Source of the DNA: Endozoicomonas numazuensis | Lineage (GTDB): Bacteria; Pseudomonadota; Gammaproteobacteria; Pseudomonadales; Endozoicomonadaceae | Assembly (NCBI RefSeq): GCF_000722635.1 | Contig: NZ_JOKH01000002.1 | Coordinates: 1,043,244-1,107,243 of the forward strand | Length of the DNA: 64,000 nt | Direction: 5' to 3' | Shown here: positions 9,426 to 18,775 of the stretch, one piece after another | How positions within the stretch are numbered: position 1 is the stretch's first letter | Layout: each line of letters begins with the position of its first letter | Notes under the pieces: generated by a model | The model's input: the letters and a program-made list of their open reading frames with translations, nothing else | What the model was told of the DNA's origin: nothing | Databases searched by the model: none | Translations under genes and position numbers: made by a program

Positions 9426-10487
9426 TCAATTGAGATAAAAAAGCACATAATCCTGCCACAGATAAGGTACCTCTCTGGCACTTCTTCGCCATGCAGAAAC
9501 ATCCTTGATCAAACGCGCATTACGATATTGCTCCTCAGGTAAAAGATATTTTTTTACGTCATCAGGCAGGGACACAGGTCGAATAGGCCGGGCAAAGCCT
9601 CTGGCCAGATTAATCTGGCCCGCATCACTAAGAATATATTCACGCGCCAATTTGGCGGCGTTGGGGTGCTTCGCCCACTTATTGATAATAGTGCTGTAGC
9701 CACTGATGACAGAACCATCGCTGGGAATGACCACTTCAAACTTTTTAGGGTCAATGATGTTTCTGTAGTTCAACGCATTAAAATCCCAGAGTACTGCGAC
9801 TTCTATTTCTCCCCGCTCAAGATTAGTAACACTGGGAGGAACAAGTGTCAGCCGCTTCTCCTGAGCTAATTTTGAGAACAGCCTGATGCCCGGCATGAGA
9901 TCTTCTTCACTCCCCCCCATTGCAATGGATGCTGACAATACCGCATTCGTAGGCTGACTCCCTTTCCCTACGGGTCCAATGGATAATTTCTGGCGGCCGT
10001 TGAGCAGGTCCTTCCAGCTTCGGGGGACTGATTTCACTTTTTCAAGGTTTACAATAAAAGACATTGTTCCTGTATAAGACAGCATCCAGTGACCATCCGG
10101 ATCCTTTGCCCAATCAGGAATTTCATGCCAGGTGGATGGCTTATAGGGCTGGGTAATAGATTGAGACTTGGCTACACTGGCAAACTCAAGACCAGAGTCA
10201 CCAATATCCAGAGTTGAATGTTTACGTTCTGCCTTTATTTTTGAAATCACCTCAGCACTGCTCATATCCGTATCTCTCTGAGCAATGCCATACCTTTTTC
10301 TCAGATCACGCCATGTCTGGCCCCAGTTAGCCCAGTCATCAGGCATCGTCGCGGTTTCCAACCGGCCTTCATCAGAGGCTGCTTTTTCAAGACGCTGCAA
10401 ATCTGTCAAGGCAAAGGCCTGCCAGGAAAACAATAAGCCTACCGCCGACATCACTGAAAATATCACCAACCAAAGCTGTCGCTTCAT
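9426..10487 (-). CDS. ABC importer periplasmic binding protein (PotD/FbpA-like)
   Basis: A 353-residue extracellular solute-binding protein. ATG 10487 gives MKRQLWLVIFSVMSAVGLLF followed by SWQAFA, a clear Sec signal peptide; the longer TTG start at 10511 is less likely. Features of the family include the domain-crossing segment SWKDLLNGRQKLSIGPVGKG and GEIEVAVLWDFNALNY. It is the first gene of the operon with the phosphodiesterase, permeases and ATPase. The ligand may be a phosphonate, phosphate ester, polyamine or metal. The operon's hydrolase favours a phosphorus compound. The CrcZ-like RNA copy A ends about 185 bp upstream on the same strand. Confidence 0.88.
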   Translation of the reverse strand: MKRQLWLVIFSVMSAVGLLFSWQAFALTDLQRLEKAASDEGRLETATMPDDWANWGQTWRDLRKRYGIAQRDTDMSSAEVISKIKAERKHSTLDIGDSGLEFASVAKSQSITQPYKPSTWHEIPDWAKDPDGHWMLSYTGTMSFIVNLEKVKSVPRSWKDLLNGRQKLSIGPVGKGSQPTNAVLSASIAMGGSEEDLMPGIRLFSKLAQEKRLTLVPPSVTNLERGEIEVAVLWDFNALNYRNIIDPKKFEVVIPSDGSVISGYSTIINKWAKHPNAAKLAREYILSDAGQINLARGFARPIRPVSLPDDVKKYLLPEEQYRNARLIKDVSAWRRSAREVPYLWQDYVLFYLN

Positions 10488-10671
10488 CCTGCTTCCATCT
10501 CGTTTAGTCAAGAAAGAGTCGGCGCCATACGAAAAATACGCCTCTTATGAAGTTCCGTTAGCCAAAATGCAGATACAGGAAAAAGTCTCACTGCAAATCA
10601 AGAGGTAGTATGGTGGAAAAATTCAGCTTGTCAGGTAGGAGAATAAGCAACTGAAGAGAGAAAGATATCCA

Positions 10672-10953
10672 TATAAAAATAATCAAGCAGATGGGTTTAC
10701 AAGCTGTGGGGTCAAAATCTTTGTGCTGCTTCCATGCAACCCGTCAGCTAATTGTTATGTGTAAGGTTATTTTTATTGCTCTGAGACAATATAAAAAAAC
10801 CTTGTTAGGCTGAAAGGGTCCGTCTTGGTAGCAGTACCTCAAACAATCACCCTGCAAACCTATCTGCTTGCTGCTGACACGTTATTATTTTTATTCGTGG
10901 TCAGCTGTATCAGCCTGTTATTATTTTTATTCTGGCTGTTTTTATTATTCTTG
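10672..10953 (-). ncRNA. CrcZ-like Hfq/Crc-decoy sRNA, copy A
   Basis: Predicted RNA of about 280 nt on the minus strand; ends are approximate. Read 5' to 3', it has an unpaired AAUAAUAA (10943-10950), a stem CAGCC/GGCUG with loop AAUAAAAAUAAUAA (about 10911-10937), a stem GCUGAC/GUCAGC with the same kind of loop (about 10873-10905), and a further AAUAAAAAUAA near 10766-10777. A long-range stem pairs 10850-10868 with 10686-10704 and is followed by a U-rich stretch. AAnAAnAA is the Hfq/Crc recognition motif of CrcZ and CrcY in Pseudomonas. The same design occurs at 25.7 and 26.7 kb with compensating stem changes. Apparent plus-strand ORFs here are artefacts. Confidence 0.75.
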
Positions 10954-10963
10954 AACCTATATA

Positions 10964-10979
10964 TACAAACCTCGTGCCA
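10964..10979 (-). promoter_or_regulatory. Sigma-54-like promoter of sRNA copy A
   Basis: On the minus strand TGGCAC-GAGGT-TTGTA, i.e. a perfect -24 element and a -12 element with T in place of the usual C (consensus TGGCAC-N5-TTGCA). The same form is found in all three copies. The predicted start is near 10953. Confidence 0.7.
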
Positions 10980-11067
10980 ACTTTTACCAACCGGTCCAAA
11001 CCACCCAAGATAAGTACATATAACTAGAGGGGCGACAAATAAACCTACCCCATGGACTGGTCTATTA

Positions 11068-11115
11068 TGTTACCCACGAAACCCAAGCGGGTAACAGTCA
11101 CAATATTATGTAACA
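11068..11115 (-). promoter_or_regulatory. CbrB-like upstream activating site of sRNA copy A
   Basis: Plus-strand TGTTAC (11068-11073), N17, GTAACA (11091-11096), then a second GTAACA (11110-11115) exactly 19 bp further. The centre of the first pair is about 129 bp upstream of the predicted sigma-54 start. TGTTAC/GTAACA palindromes are the sites I recall for CbrB at Pseudomonas crcZ. Confidence 0.65.
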
Positions 11116-11525
11116 CTCTTACTCAACAAAACGACGATGGTTGCTTTATAAGCAGCAACACATAAACAAAAGCTCGTACTATCAATTTGTGCAGGGTGGT
11201 TTTCTCAGAACGCAGTGCCCTGACAAAATTTCAGACGCCTGAAATTCAAAAAACAGTGCCTGTATACTGTCAGTAAGATATTTTTATCGGTAATGAACTA
11301 CGCATCACTTCATGACAGCCATAGATAGAGACTTATCCAGTAATAAGCACGCATGGTCACTTCGGCTTTTCCTGTCTATTTAAGATGAAGATCAACACTT
11401 ATCCTTAGACTCACAAATCATGACAGTGCCAAGCACCTCTGCAAACTGGTATAGAAGCCAGATTCGCGGGGTTACCCGTCTTGAACACCTGATGCACTCT
11501 CCAGAGCCACCACTGGAACTGAATA
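11116..11525. other. Region upstream of maeA
   Basis: 410 bp. The only clear structure is an inverted repeat AATTTCAG / CTGAAATT at 11227-11246, a possible operator or hairpin. I see no ORF and no promoter I would commit to. Confidence 0.45.
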
Positions 11526-13211
11526 ATGACCGATCTAGACTCCAACAGCATTCATACCGGCCTTTCAGGTCGCATGCTTCTCGAAAACCCCTTGCTGAAC
11601 AAGGGCACAGCCTTCACGTTTGAAGAGCGAAGTGAACTGGACTTGCACGGCCTGCTGCCTCCTCGTGTCGAGACACTGGAAGAGCAATGCCGTCGTGCCT
11701 ACAAGTCATTTGTGATCAAACCGACCCCTATTCTCAAGCATATTTATCTGCGCTCCCTTCAAGATACGAACGAAACGCTTTTCTACGCTCTGGTTCAGCG
11801 TCATCTCCAGGAAATGCTGCCTATCATCTATACCCCTGTGGTAGGTCAAGCCTGTCAGAGATACAGCGATTTGTATCGTCGTCCTCGTGGCCTCTATATC
11901 TCTTTCCCTGAGCGGGACCAGATTGATGCGATGCTGGCAAACTTCAAACGCAATATTGAAGTCATTGTGGTCACTGATGGTGAGCGTATTCTGGGTCTGG
12001 GCGACCAGGGTATTGGTGGTATGGGTATCTGTATCGGTAAGCTTTCTCTTTACTCTGCTGTAGGTGGTATCACACCCAACCTGACACTGCCCATCACTCT
12101 CGATTGCGGCACCAATAACAAGAAACTGCTGGAAGATCCCAATTACCTGGGATGGCGTCATGAGCGAATTGGTGACGACGATTACTATGAGTTTCTCGAA
12201 CTGTTCATTCAGGCACTTAAACGTCGCTGGCCAAATGCTTTGCTGCAGTTTGAAGATTTCGCTATCAACCACGCTACGCCTCTGCTGGAGAAGTACCGTG
12301 ACGAACTTTGTACCTTCAACGACGATATTCAGGGTACTGCCGGTGTCACTGCTGCAACCCTGATGGCTGCAGCCAAAGCCGCTGGTAAATCCATTGAAGA
12401 CCTGAGCGTAGCCTTCCTGGGCGCCGGCTCAGCCGGTTGTGGTATTGCTGAACAGATTATTCGTCTGATGGTAGGTCGTGGCCTGTCTGACGAAGAAGCC
12501 CGCCAGCGCATTTACATGGTCGATCGTGATGGTCTGGTGCACGACCAGATGGAAGGCCTTCGTCCGTTCCAACAGAAGCTGACTCACCGTTTTGCCGATA
12601 TCGAAAACTGGCCTGCAGAAGGCGGAGCTTCCCTGGCCGATGTCATTCGTATTGCCAAACCGGATGCCATCATTGGCGTTTCCGGACAACCGGGCCTGTT
12701 CACCCAAGAAATTATTGAAAATATGGCAGCCAATCACGAGCAGCCTATTATCTTCCCACTGTCGAACCCGATCAGTCAGGTGGAAGCCCTGCCTGAAGAC
12801 ATCATCAAGTGGACTAACGGCAAAGCCCTGATTGCTACTGGTAGCCCATTTGAGCCCGTTCAATTTAATGATCGTGCCTATCCTATTGCCCAGTGCAACA
12901 ATATTTATATTTTCCCTGGTCTGGGTCTGGGTGTGTTGGCTTCTGGCGCAAACCGTATTTCTGACAAGATGCTCAACGTAGCAGTAGAAACACTGGCTCT
13001 GGCCTCTCCTGCGCTGGTCAATCGGGAAGCCCCCTTACTGCCTCTGATGGATCGTATTCAGCACGTCACCAACGACATTGCCCTTGCAGTCGCTCTACAG
13101 GCTCAGAAGGAAGGTCTGGCACCAGTGACTGAACTGACCGATCTGGAACAAAAGATCAGAGCGAAGCGCTGGAGCCCAGAGTATCGTCGCATCCGTATGT
13201 CTTTCTGCTAA
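11526..13211 (+). CDS. maeA: NAD-dependent malic enzyme
   Basis: 561 residues, close to the usual 565 of the E. coli MaeA/SfcA type. It oxidatively decarboxylates malate to pyruvate with NAD, linking the TCA cycle to gluconeogenesis. The substrate-site motif is [13 protein letters not shown] near residue 100, followed by YISFPERD and [14 protein letters not shown]. The metal-binding stretch is [13 protein letters not shown] with FNDDIQGTA, and the dinucleotide-binding glycine motif is [16 protein letters not shown] near residue 300. The ATG at 11526 fits the family's N-terminus. It appears to be monocistronic, with two hairpins after the stop. Its neighbours isocitrate lyase and the dicarboxylate symporter fit growth on C4 and C2 compounds. 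Confidence 0.95.
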   Translation: MTDLDSNSIHTGLSGRMLLENPLLNKGTAFTFEERSELDLHGLLPPRVETLEEQCRRAYKSFVIKPTPILKHIYLRSLQDTNETLFYALVQRHLQEMLPIIYTPVVGQACQRYSDLYRRPRGLYISFPERDQIDAMLANFKRNIEVIVVTDGERILGLGDQGIGGMGICIGKLSLYSAVGGITPNLTLPITLDCGTNNKKLLEDPNYLGWRHERIGDDDYYEFLELFIQALKRRWPNALLQFEDFAINHATPLLEKYRDELCTFNDDIQGTAGVTAATLMAAAKAAGKSIEDLSVAFLGAGSAGCGIAEQIIRLMVGRGLSDEEARQRIYMVDRDGLVHDQMEGLRPFQQKLTHRFADIENWPAEGGASLADVIRIAKPDAIIGVSGQPGLFTQEIIENMAANHEQPIIFPLSNPISQVEALPEDIIKWTNGKALIATGSPFEPVQFNDRAYPIAQCNNIYIFPGLGLGVLASGANRISDKMLNVAVETLALASPALVNREAPLLPLMDRIQHVTNDIALAVALQAQKEGLAPVTELTDLEQKIRAKRWSPEYRRIRMSFC

Positions 13212-13228
13212 TAGTTCTTCTCTTTCTA

Positions 13229-13279
13229 ATGGTCTGCTGACCATTGCTTTCTGTTTGCACGTCTTTTGACGTGCAAACA
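13229..13279 (+). terminator. Two hairpins downstream of maeA
   Basis: ATGGTC-TGCT-GACCAT (13229-13244) and a perfect 12-bp stem TGTTTGCACGTC / GACGTGCAAACA with a TTTT loop (13252-13279). Neither is followed by a clean T-tract, so intrinsic termination is likely but not certain. Confidence 0.5.
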
Positions 13280-13346
13280 ACCTACCTCCATTCCATTGCT
13301 ATACTGTTTGCCCTCAATTAGGAATCTATCTTCTTTAAGGCTGAGC

Positions 13347-14204
13347 ATGAGCTACCGGGAACTGGGGTATCAGGTTTTCAATAACGTCATCTCTGACAAT
13401 TGCAGGGAATCTGCCAAGAATGAAATCAACCGCATTCGCAATCTCTTCAAACAGGACAAACAGCTTCTGAGTGACTATGTTGTTCCTCTGTCAGAAATGT
13501 CGGACTATCTAAGTCCATTGGGAGATCAACAGGATATTGAGGAGGAACCTTACCTGATTGGTGAACCTGTAGAGCTGTCCAGCACCTTTGCAATGCTCAT
13601 AATTAACCCGGATCTCTGGGATATAGCCAGCGCAATTCTGGGTGACGATGAAGTCGTTTACCACTTCTCCAATGTCACTAGAAAACTAGCTAATAATGAC
13701 CCGTCTTTAAGCTGGCACAGAGATTTTCCCAATCAGTATATCTGCCCGGAACACTCCGACCATTTTTTCCGATTACTGCTACCACTGGAAGACATTCAAC
13801 CAGCCCATACCTGTACCCGGATTATTGCCAACAGCCATACTCTCAGTGACGAGCGAGCTATCAGGGAACACAAAAAACAACCTCTGGATGTTAATAACCA
13901 TGAACAAAGCATCTCTCTGGAACTGAAACCCGGACAAGCCGTCGCCATTCACCCAAAGCTGATTCATGGAGGTCAGGTTAATCGTTCTCCTCTGGACAGA
14001 AATTTGATGGTCATCCAGTTTGGTCTACCCACTCATCACTGGCTTTACCATGAGGAACCCAGCATGCTGACAGGTCTTAATCAAACCGAGATTCTTGAGA
14101 TGCTGGATACCAACATCAACCCCCTAACCCGGAACCTTGAATCAAGCCTTGATCAGACTGGAAAGTCTGTTACAGATTCCTTCAAAAAGGCCTCACAACA
14201 ATAG
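13347..14204 (+). CDS. Phytanoyl-CoA dioxygenase (PhyH) family protein
   Basis: 285 residues from ATG 13347, chosen because it sits behind AAGG and gives the family start MSYRELGYQVFNNV; an upstream in-frame TTG at 13266 lies inside a hairpin and is less likely. The Fe(II)/2-oxoglutarate site is visible as the HxD of WHRDFP, the distal His in AIHPKLIHGG and the oxoglutarate Arg in LDRNLMVIQFG. The family hydroxylates diverse substrates (phytanoyl-CoA, ectoine, natural products). The substrate cannot be told from sequence, and the neighbours do not define a pathway. Confidence 0.8.
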   Translation: MSYRELGYQVFNNVISDNCRESAKNEINRIRNLFKQDKQLLSDYVVPLSEMSDYLSPLGDQQDIEEEPYLIGEPVELSSTFAMLIINPDLWDIASAILGDDEVVYHFSNVTRKLANNDPSLSWHRDFPNQYICPEHSDHFFRLLLPLEDIQPAHTCTRIIANSHTLSDERAIREHKKQPLDVNNHEQSISLELKPGQAVAIHPKLIHGGQVNRSPLDRNLMVIQFGLPTHHWLYHEEPSMLTGLNQTEILEMLDTNINPLTRNLESSLDQTGKSVTDSFKKASQQ

Positions 14205-14552
14205 ATAAATCAACCAGAAAATCAGGACAACCAAGTTAAATACATTAAAAACCTGGTATTTTGATCATTCTTTATCCATTTATTGATCCAGATCAAACCC
14301 GCTTTATAGCAAACAAACTTAAGCTGTATAAAGATCGGGGGTGCTGGAGCAATATATTGTGACCAGCACAACCTGCCAAATAACCCGGCAGGCCTATTAA
14401 ACTCCATAAGCGCCGCAAGAAATCGCTGGAGTTGTTCAGCGATAACACTTCTAAAAAAGTCTGATCTAACACTTCCCCGTATAACTCTTTCGTGAAAGTA
14501 AAAACACAGCTGAAAAACGAAAGAGACATGTTTGGCAATACAGGAAATCAAT
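14205..14552. other. Leader region upstream of the symporter gene
   Basis: 348 bp without a gene. It contains a small hairpin ATCGCTG / CAGCGAT at 14422-14443 and must hold the symporter promoter, which I cannot place. Confidence 0.4.
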
Positions 14553-15872
14553 ATGAAGCAGTGGATTCGACTTTCCCTCACAGCGAAAGTGCTGATCGGC
14601 ATGATGGCAGGCTTGGCTATAGGTCTGGTAATGCGCCAGTTTACAGGTAGTACTTTTATTGAGCACTACCTGGTAAATGGCGTATTCAACGTCATTGGTC
14701 AAATATTTCTGACCGCTTTGAAAATGATCGTTGTACCTCTGGTATTTACGTCTATCGTTTGCGGCGCTTGTTCCCTGAAAGATGTTACTGTTCTGGGCCG
14801 CCTGGGCGGAAAGACCGTTGTCTTTTATCTTCTGACTACCTGTATTGCTATCTGTCTGGCAATGGGTCTGGCTCTGCTGATAGGTCCGGGTGAAGGTGCC
14901 AATCTGGAAAGCGCATCTTCTTTTGCTGCTTCTACCGCCCCCTCCATCACCGAAGTCATTATCGGTATGTTCCCGGCTAACCCCATTGAAGCCATGGCTT
15001 CCGGAAACACACTGCAGATCATCGTATTTGCCCTGCTGTTTGGTATTGCCATCGCTGCTGCAGGCAAGCCTGCTGAACCCATCGTAAAACTGTTTGTAGC
15101 TCTGAACGAAGTCATGATGAAGCTGGTTACACTGATCATGAACCTGGCGCCATACGGTGTTATGGGACTGATGGCCAAGCTCTTTTACACTATTGATCTG
15201 GGTGCCATCGGTAACCTGATTCAATACTTCCTGGTCGTTTTGGGTGCTCTGGCTCTTCAGCTGTTCATTACTTATTGTGGTCTACTGAAAATAACGACGG
15301 GCCTTAGCCCTCGTATCTTCCTGAAAAAGATTCAGGATGCCTTCATGTTCGCTTTCACTACAGCCTCCAGTAACGCCACTATTCCAGTGACTCTGGAAGC
15401 CGTTACCCGTCGTATGGGTGTCAGCAACAAGGTCGCTTCTTTCACTATCCCTCTAGGCAGCACCATCAACATGGACGGTACTGCCATTATGCAGGGTGCA
15501 GCAACCGTCTTCATCGCTCAGGCCTTTGGCATTGATCTGGGTATGAGTGACTATCTGATGGTTATTGTGACCGCTACTCTGGCGTCTATCGGTACTGCAG
15601 GTGTCCCTGGTGTTGGCCTGGTTATGCTGGCGATGGTTCTGCAGCAAGTTGGTCTGCCTCTGGAAGGTATTGCTCTGATCATGGGCGTGGATCGCCTGCT
15701 CGACATGGTTCGCACCGCAGTTAACATCACTGGAGACAGCGTAGTAACTTGTATCGTAGCCAAGAGCGAAGGCGAGATGAACCAGCAGGTTTATAACGAC
15801 CTTGAAGCGGGTGAAAGCGATGAAAACATCGACTTCCACCACATCGGTGATCAACAAGGCCAGGGTGCCTGA
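14553..15872 (+). CDS. Dicarboxylate/amino acid:cation symporter (DAACS, GltP/DctA family)
   Basis: 439 residues from ATG 14553, preceded by AGGA at 7 bp; the TTG at 14532 is the rejected longer start. It is an inner-membrane Na+/H+-coupled symporter for glutamate, aspartate or C4-dicarboxylates. Family signatures are the serine-rich reentrant loop TTASSNATIPVTLE near residue 275, the NMDGTAIM motif and the second hairpin around ASIGTAGVPGVGLVML. The C-terminal DRLLDMVRTAVNITGD carries the substrate-contacting Asp, Arg, Thr and Asn. An intrinsic terminator follows the stop. It stands as a single-gene unit. Confidence 0.92.
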   Translation: MKQWIRLSLTAKVLIGMMAGLAIGLVMRQFTGSTFIEHYLVNGVFNVIGQIFLTALKMIVVPLVFTSIVCGACSLKDVTVLGRLGGKTVVFYLLTTCIAICLAMGLALLIGPGEGANLESASSFAASTAPSITEVIIGMFPANPIEAMASGNTLQIIVFALLFGIAIAAAGKPAEPIVKLFVALNEVMMKLVTLIMNLAPYGVMGLMAKLFYTIDLGAIGNLIQYFLVVLGALALQLFITYCGLLKITTGLSPRIFLKKIQDAFMFAFTTASSNATIPVTLEAVTRRMGVSNKVASFTIPLGSTINMDGTAIMQGAATVFIAQAFGIDLGMSDYLMVIVTATLASIGTAGVPGVGLVMLAMVLQQVGLPLEGIALIMGVDRLLDMVRTAVNITGDSVVTCIVAKSEGEMNQQVYNDLEAGESDENIDFHHIGDQQGQGA

Positions 15873-15895
15873 AAGCTAACTGACTGATTTTCTTG

Positions 15896-15922
15896 AGGCC
15901 GGCTACTATGTCGGCCTTTTTT
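15896..15922 (+). terminator. Intrinsic terminator of the symporter gene
   Basis: Stem AGGCCG / CGGCCT with a ten-base loop, followed directly by TTTTTTA. Confidence 0.85.
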
Positions 15923-15939
15923 ATGTACAGGACGTCCGG

Positions 15940-16019
15940 TATCCCAGAAATGCACGACTACAGGAAGTAGGAGTTAGAGTGAAGCAGGATGCCCGAGCCG
16001 GGGAGCAATTTCTGGGATA
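15940..16019. repeat. 80-bp unit bounded by a 12-bp inverted repeat
   Basis: TATCCCAGAAAT at 15940-15951 is exactly complementary to ATTTCTGGGATA at 16008-16019. The GC-rich interior contains GATGCCCGAGCCGGGG. It lies between the convergent symporter and atuR genes and may be a small non-autonomous repeat. No second copy was found in this window. Confidence 0.55.
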
Positions 16020-16038
16020 TTGTCATTTATTGGCGGCT

Positions 16039-16656
16039 TTAGCCCTGCTTAACCGCCATGGTCAAGGTCATTTCACACAACTGCTCCAGATCCAGACGGC
16101 CATCAGGGTCATACCAGACTTTCACCCACGATATAGCACCTCGTAGAAAATGCCTGAGAATATGTGGGTCGATCACCAGCAAGCCGTCTTTTTCACACGC
16201 TTTTAAACTATTTAGCCACAGACTTTCATACTGATCCCGCAGTTCCAGTATATCGGCCTGACTTTCTTCGGTGAGTGAGCGCCATTCTGACAAAAGTAAA
16301 GACATAGCCTCACCGGTATCGCCTATTATGGATTCAATCTCACATCGAATCAGAGCAAGCACCTGCTGTTTGGGGTTCGTTGTACGGGAGAGGGCTTCCT
16401 GCATACGCGCAGTATTGATGTGAATAGTCTCAACCAGCACCGCTTTTAAAATCGCTGCTTTATTGGGGTAGTGGTAGAAAAGACTGCCAGACTGAATCCC
16501 CAGAGCCTTTGCCAGCTCTCTCACTGTCGTACGCTCGTATCCCCTCTCAACAAACAGATGAGCCGCCGTTCTTAACAAACGACCTTTGGCACTGTCAGGG
16601 GCATTGATAATTTTTTGATCTAACAGTGTCTGCAGAACAGAAGGTATTTCACTCAC
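16039..16656 (-). CDS. atuR: TetR-family repressor of the acyclic terpene utilisation operon
   Basis: 205 residues. The N-terminal helix-turn-helix is clear: GRLLRTAAHLFVERGYERTT, then ELAKALGIQSGSLFYHYPNK. The remainder is an all-helical ligand and dimerisation domain. It is divergently transcribed from atuA with a palindromic operator in the shared intergenic region. In Pseudomonas aeruginosa AtuR represses atuABCDEFGH and binds inverted repeats in the atuR-atuA gap, the same arrangement. The ligand is probably a terpenoid acyl-CoA or the terpene itself. The name is based on position and family together. Confidence 0.8.
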   Translation of the reverse strand: MSEIPSVLQTLLDQKIINAPDSAKGRLLRTAAHLFVERGYERTTVRELAKALGIQSGSLFYHYPNKAAILKAVLVETIHINTARMQEALSRTTNPKQQVLALIRCEIESIIGDTGEAMSLLLSEWRSLTEESQADILELRDQYESLWLNSLKACEKDGLLVIDPHILRHFLRGAISWVKVWYDPDGRLDLEQLCEMTLTMAVKQG

Positions 16657-16790
16657 ACATTCGACCTGAATCCGTACTCAACATTGAGAGCAATGCCATG
16701 TAAACCCTGCATCACTCACCCAAACCATGAAATAACCTGCGCATGATAGAGCAGTCATTTCATGGATAACAGTTCATTGAAAATTTGCCA

Positions 16791-16808
16791 ACCAAGCGCT
16801 TGCTTGGT
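16791..16808. promoter_or_regulatory. Candidate AtuR operator
   Basis: Palindrome ACCAAGC-GCTT-GCTTGGT in the 181-bp gap between the divergent atuR and atuA genes, 30 bp before the first atuA ATG. The spacing and symmetry are typical of a TetR-family operator. Only one such site is evident. Confidence 0.65.
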
Positions 16809-16837
16809 AACTTAAATATACCCCTTGCCCGAACAGG

Positions 16838-18721
16838 ATGCCAGTGGCGTCCAAGCAGTTAACAATGAATTCAAATAGTCTTGCGCCAAAAAAAAGCTCT
16901 GAGCACAACCTTGAAAAAAATATCGATAAAAGCATTCGCATCGGTTGCGCCTCTGCCTTCTGGGGCGATACCAGCACAGCCGCCCACCAGCTGGTGACCC
17001 AAACATCACTGGACTATCTGGTCTTTGATTATCTCGCCGAAGTCACCCTGTCCATCATGGCTGCAGCTCGCATGAAAAATCCGGATATGGGTTATGCCCC
17101 GGACTTCGTCCAGACCTTGGCCCCTCTCCTTGAGCCCATTGCTCAAAAGAATATAAAAGTTATCAGTAACGCTGGCGGCATTAATCCAAAGGCTTGCAGA
17201 GATGCGCTCTGTAAAATCATTTCAGAAGCAGGTTTGTCTCTGAAAGTAGCCGTTGTCACCGGCGATAACCTTCTCGATCAACAGCAACATTACCGGGAGC
17301 AGGGACTGACAGAAATGTTCAGTCAGGCTCCGATGCCTGAGAGTTTTGTCAGTCTGAATGCCTACCTCGGCTATGAAGGCATCAGCGCAGCACTGGCTGC
17401 TGGCGCCGATATAGTCATCACAGGTCGTATAGTGGACAGCGCCGTTGTGACAGGCGCTCTTGCCTATGAATTTGGTTGGAAACCTGACGATTACGACAAA
17501 CTGGCCCAGGCCAGTCTGGCAGGTCATGTCATAGAGTGCGGTACCCAGTGCACAGGAGGAAACTTCACGGACTGGGATACCGTTTCCGGCTTTGAAGATA
17601 TGGGCTTCCCGGTCATTAAATGTTTTGAAGACGGTCACTTCGAGGTTACCAAACCGGAAAAAACCGGGGGACTGGTCAATACAGGTACGGTTTCAGAACA
17701 GATCCTCTATGAAATAGATAACCCTCGACACTATCTACTACCGGATGTCGTCTGTGACTTTTCCCAAGTTACACTTGAAGAAACCGGAAATAATCGAGTA
17801 TCAATTTCGGGAGCCAGAGGCTATGCACCTTCTGGCTACTACAAAGTTTCAGGGACTTGGATGGATGGTTTCCGCTGTGTCGCCAACCTACTGATAGGTG
17901 GCATAGAGGCAGCAGCAAAAGCGGAATCTGTAGCCGAAAGTATTCTCGCCAAATGTCGTCGTCTATTTGCCAGCAAAGGTATTGATGACTTCACCCAGGC
18001 ACGTATTGATACATTGGGTGCAGGCTCTCTACAACAGACACAAACCAATGACAGCGGCTTCAGAGAAGTGGTCATGCGCATTGCAGTCACCCATTCCGAC
18101 AAAAAAGCACTGGTGCTGTTTTCAAAAGAGATCGCCCAGGCAGCTACTGCAATGGCTTCAGGAATAGCTGGCAGTGTTACCGGAGGTCGTCCTTCTGTTT
18201 CACCACGCATCTGCCTGTACTCTCTGTTGGTTCCAAAGAGTGATGTATCCGTTAACCTGTCGCTGGATGATGAAATCATTCCAGTCTCTATCCATTCTTC
18301 TTCAAACGCTTTAACGCTGGACGTACAACCAGAATTGTCTGTTGAAAGTGTCTCTTCCGATCCTGACTGGCCAACGGTTCCTCTGGTAAAACTGGCCTGG
18401 TGTCGAAGTGGCGATAAGGGTAACCATGCCAATATCGGCGTTATTGCCCGGCAGTCAGCTTATGTGCCCTACATTGCTTCTGCAGTGACAGTCGAAACAA
18501 TGGCTAACCATATGTCGCATGTTCTGGATGATCCTGACAGTGATGTTTCACGCTGGTATCTGCCAGGCTTGAGTGCGTTTAACTTCCTGCTGAGAAACAG
18601 TCTGGGCGGTGGCGGTATTGCAAGCCTCAATCCAGACCCTCAGGGCAAGACTTATGCTCAGCAGATACTGACTTACCCCGTCCCCGTCCCCCCTGCTCTG
18701 GCTCAAAAACTTTCCAGCTAA
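16838..18721 (+). CDS. atuA: Acyclic terpene utilisation protein AtuA
   Basis: 627 residues. Residues 31-470 are the AtuA (DUF1446) domain, starting [18 protein letters not shown] and including the [15 protein letters not shown] motif. Residues from about 520 form the C-terminal AtuA-like domain with [20 protein letters not shown]. The biochemical role of AtuA is still unclear, but it is required for growth on citronellol or geraniol in Pseudomonas and is the signature gene of the pathway. The start is ambiguous: ATG 16838 and ATG 16865 are both in frame and neither has a strong Shine-Dalgarno; conservation starts only after residue 30. It is the first gene of the six-gene operon. Confidence 0.9.
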   Translation: MPVASKQLTMNSNSLAPKKSSEHNLEKNIDKSIRIGCASAFWGDTSTAAHQLVTQTSLDYLVFDYLAEVTLSIMAAARMKNPDMGYAPDFVQTLAPLLEPIAQKNIKVISNAGGINPKACRDALCKIISEAGLSLKVAVVTGDNLLDQQQHYREQGLTEMFSQAPMPESFVSLNAYLGYEGISAALAAGADIVITGRIVDSAVVTGALAYEFGWKPDDYDKLAQASLAGHVIECGTQCTGGNFTDWDTVSGFEDMGFPVIKCFEDGHFEVTKPEKTGGLVNTGTVSEQILYEIDNPRHYLLPDVVCDFSQVTLEETGNNRVSISGARGYAPSGYYKVSGTWMDGFRCVANLLIGGIEAAAKAESVAESILAKCRRLFASKGIDDFTQARIDTLGAGSLQQTQTNDSGFREVVMRIAVTHSDKKALVLFSKEIAQAATAMASGIAGSVTGGRPSVSPRICLYSLLVPKSDVSVNLSLDDEIIPVSIHSSSNALTLDVQPELSVESVSSDPDWPTVPLVKLAWCRSGDKGNHANIGVIARQSAYVPYIASAVTVETMANHMSHVLDDPDSDVSRWYLPGLSAFNFLLRNSLGGGGIASLNPDPQGKTYAQQILTYPVPVPPALAQKLSS

Positions 18722-18775
18722 AGCCATGAGAAGAATAAACCAAAAAATTAAAGATCAGTAAAGACAGGATAACCA

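Noticed and set aside
10825..11013. Short plus-strand ORF rich in Leu/Phe
   Set aside because: It lies on the opposite strand of sRNA copy A; its TTATT runs are the complement of the AAnAAnAA loops. The same applies to 25729-25917 and 26704-27014.
13252..13279. Perfect palindrome as a site-specific recombination or phage att site
   Set aside because: No integrase, no second copy and no element border nearby; a hairpin at the maeA 3' end is simpler.
14466..15224. Long minus-strand ORF opposite the symporter gene
   Set aside because: It is a composition shadow: the plus strand carries a clear DAACS transporter. The same holds for 41611-42318 opposite aceA, 45487-46227 opposite pntB and 48048-48701 opposite the lipase.
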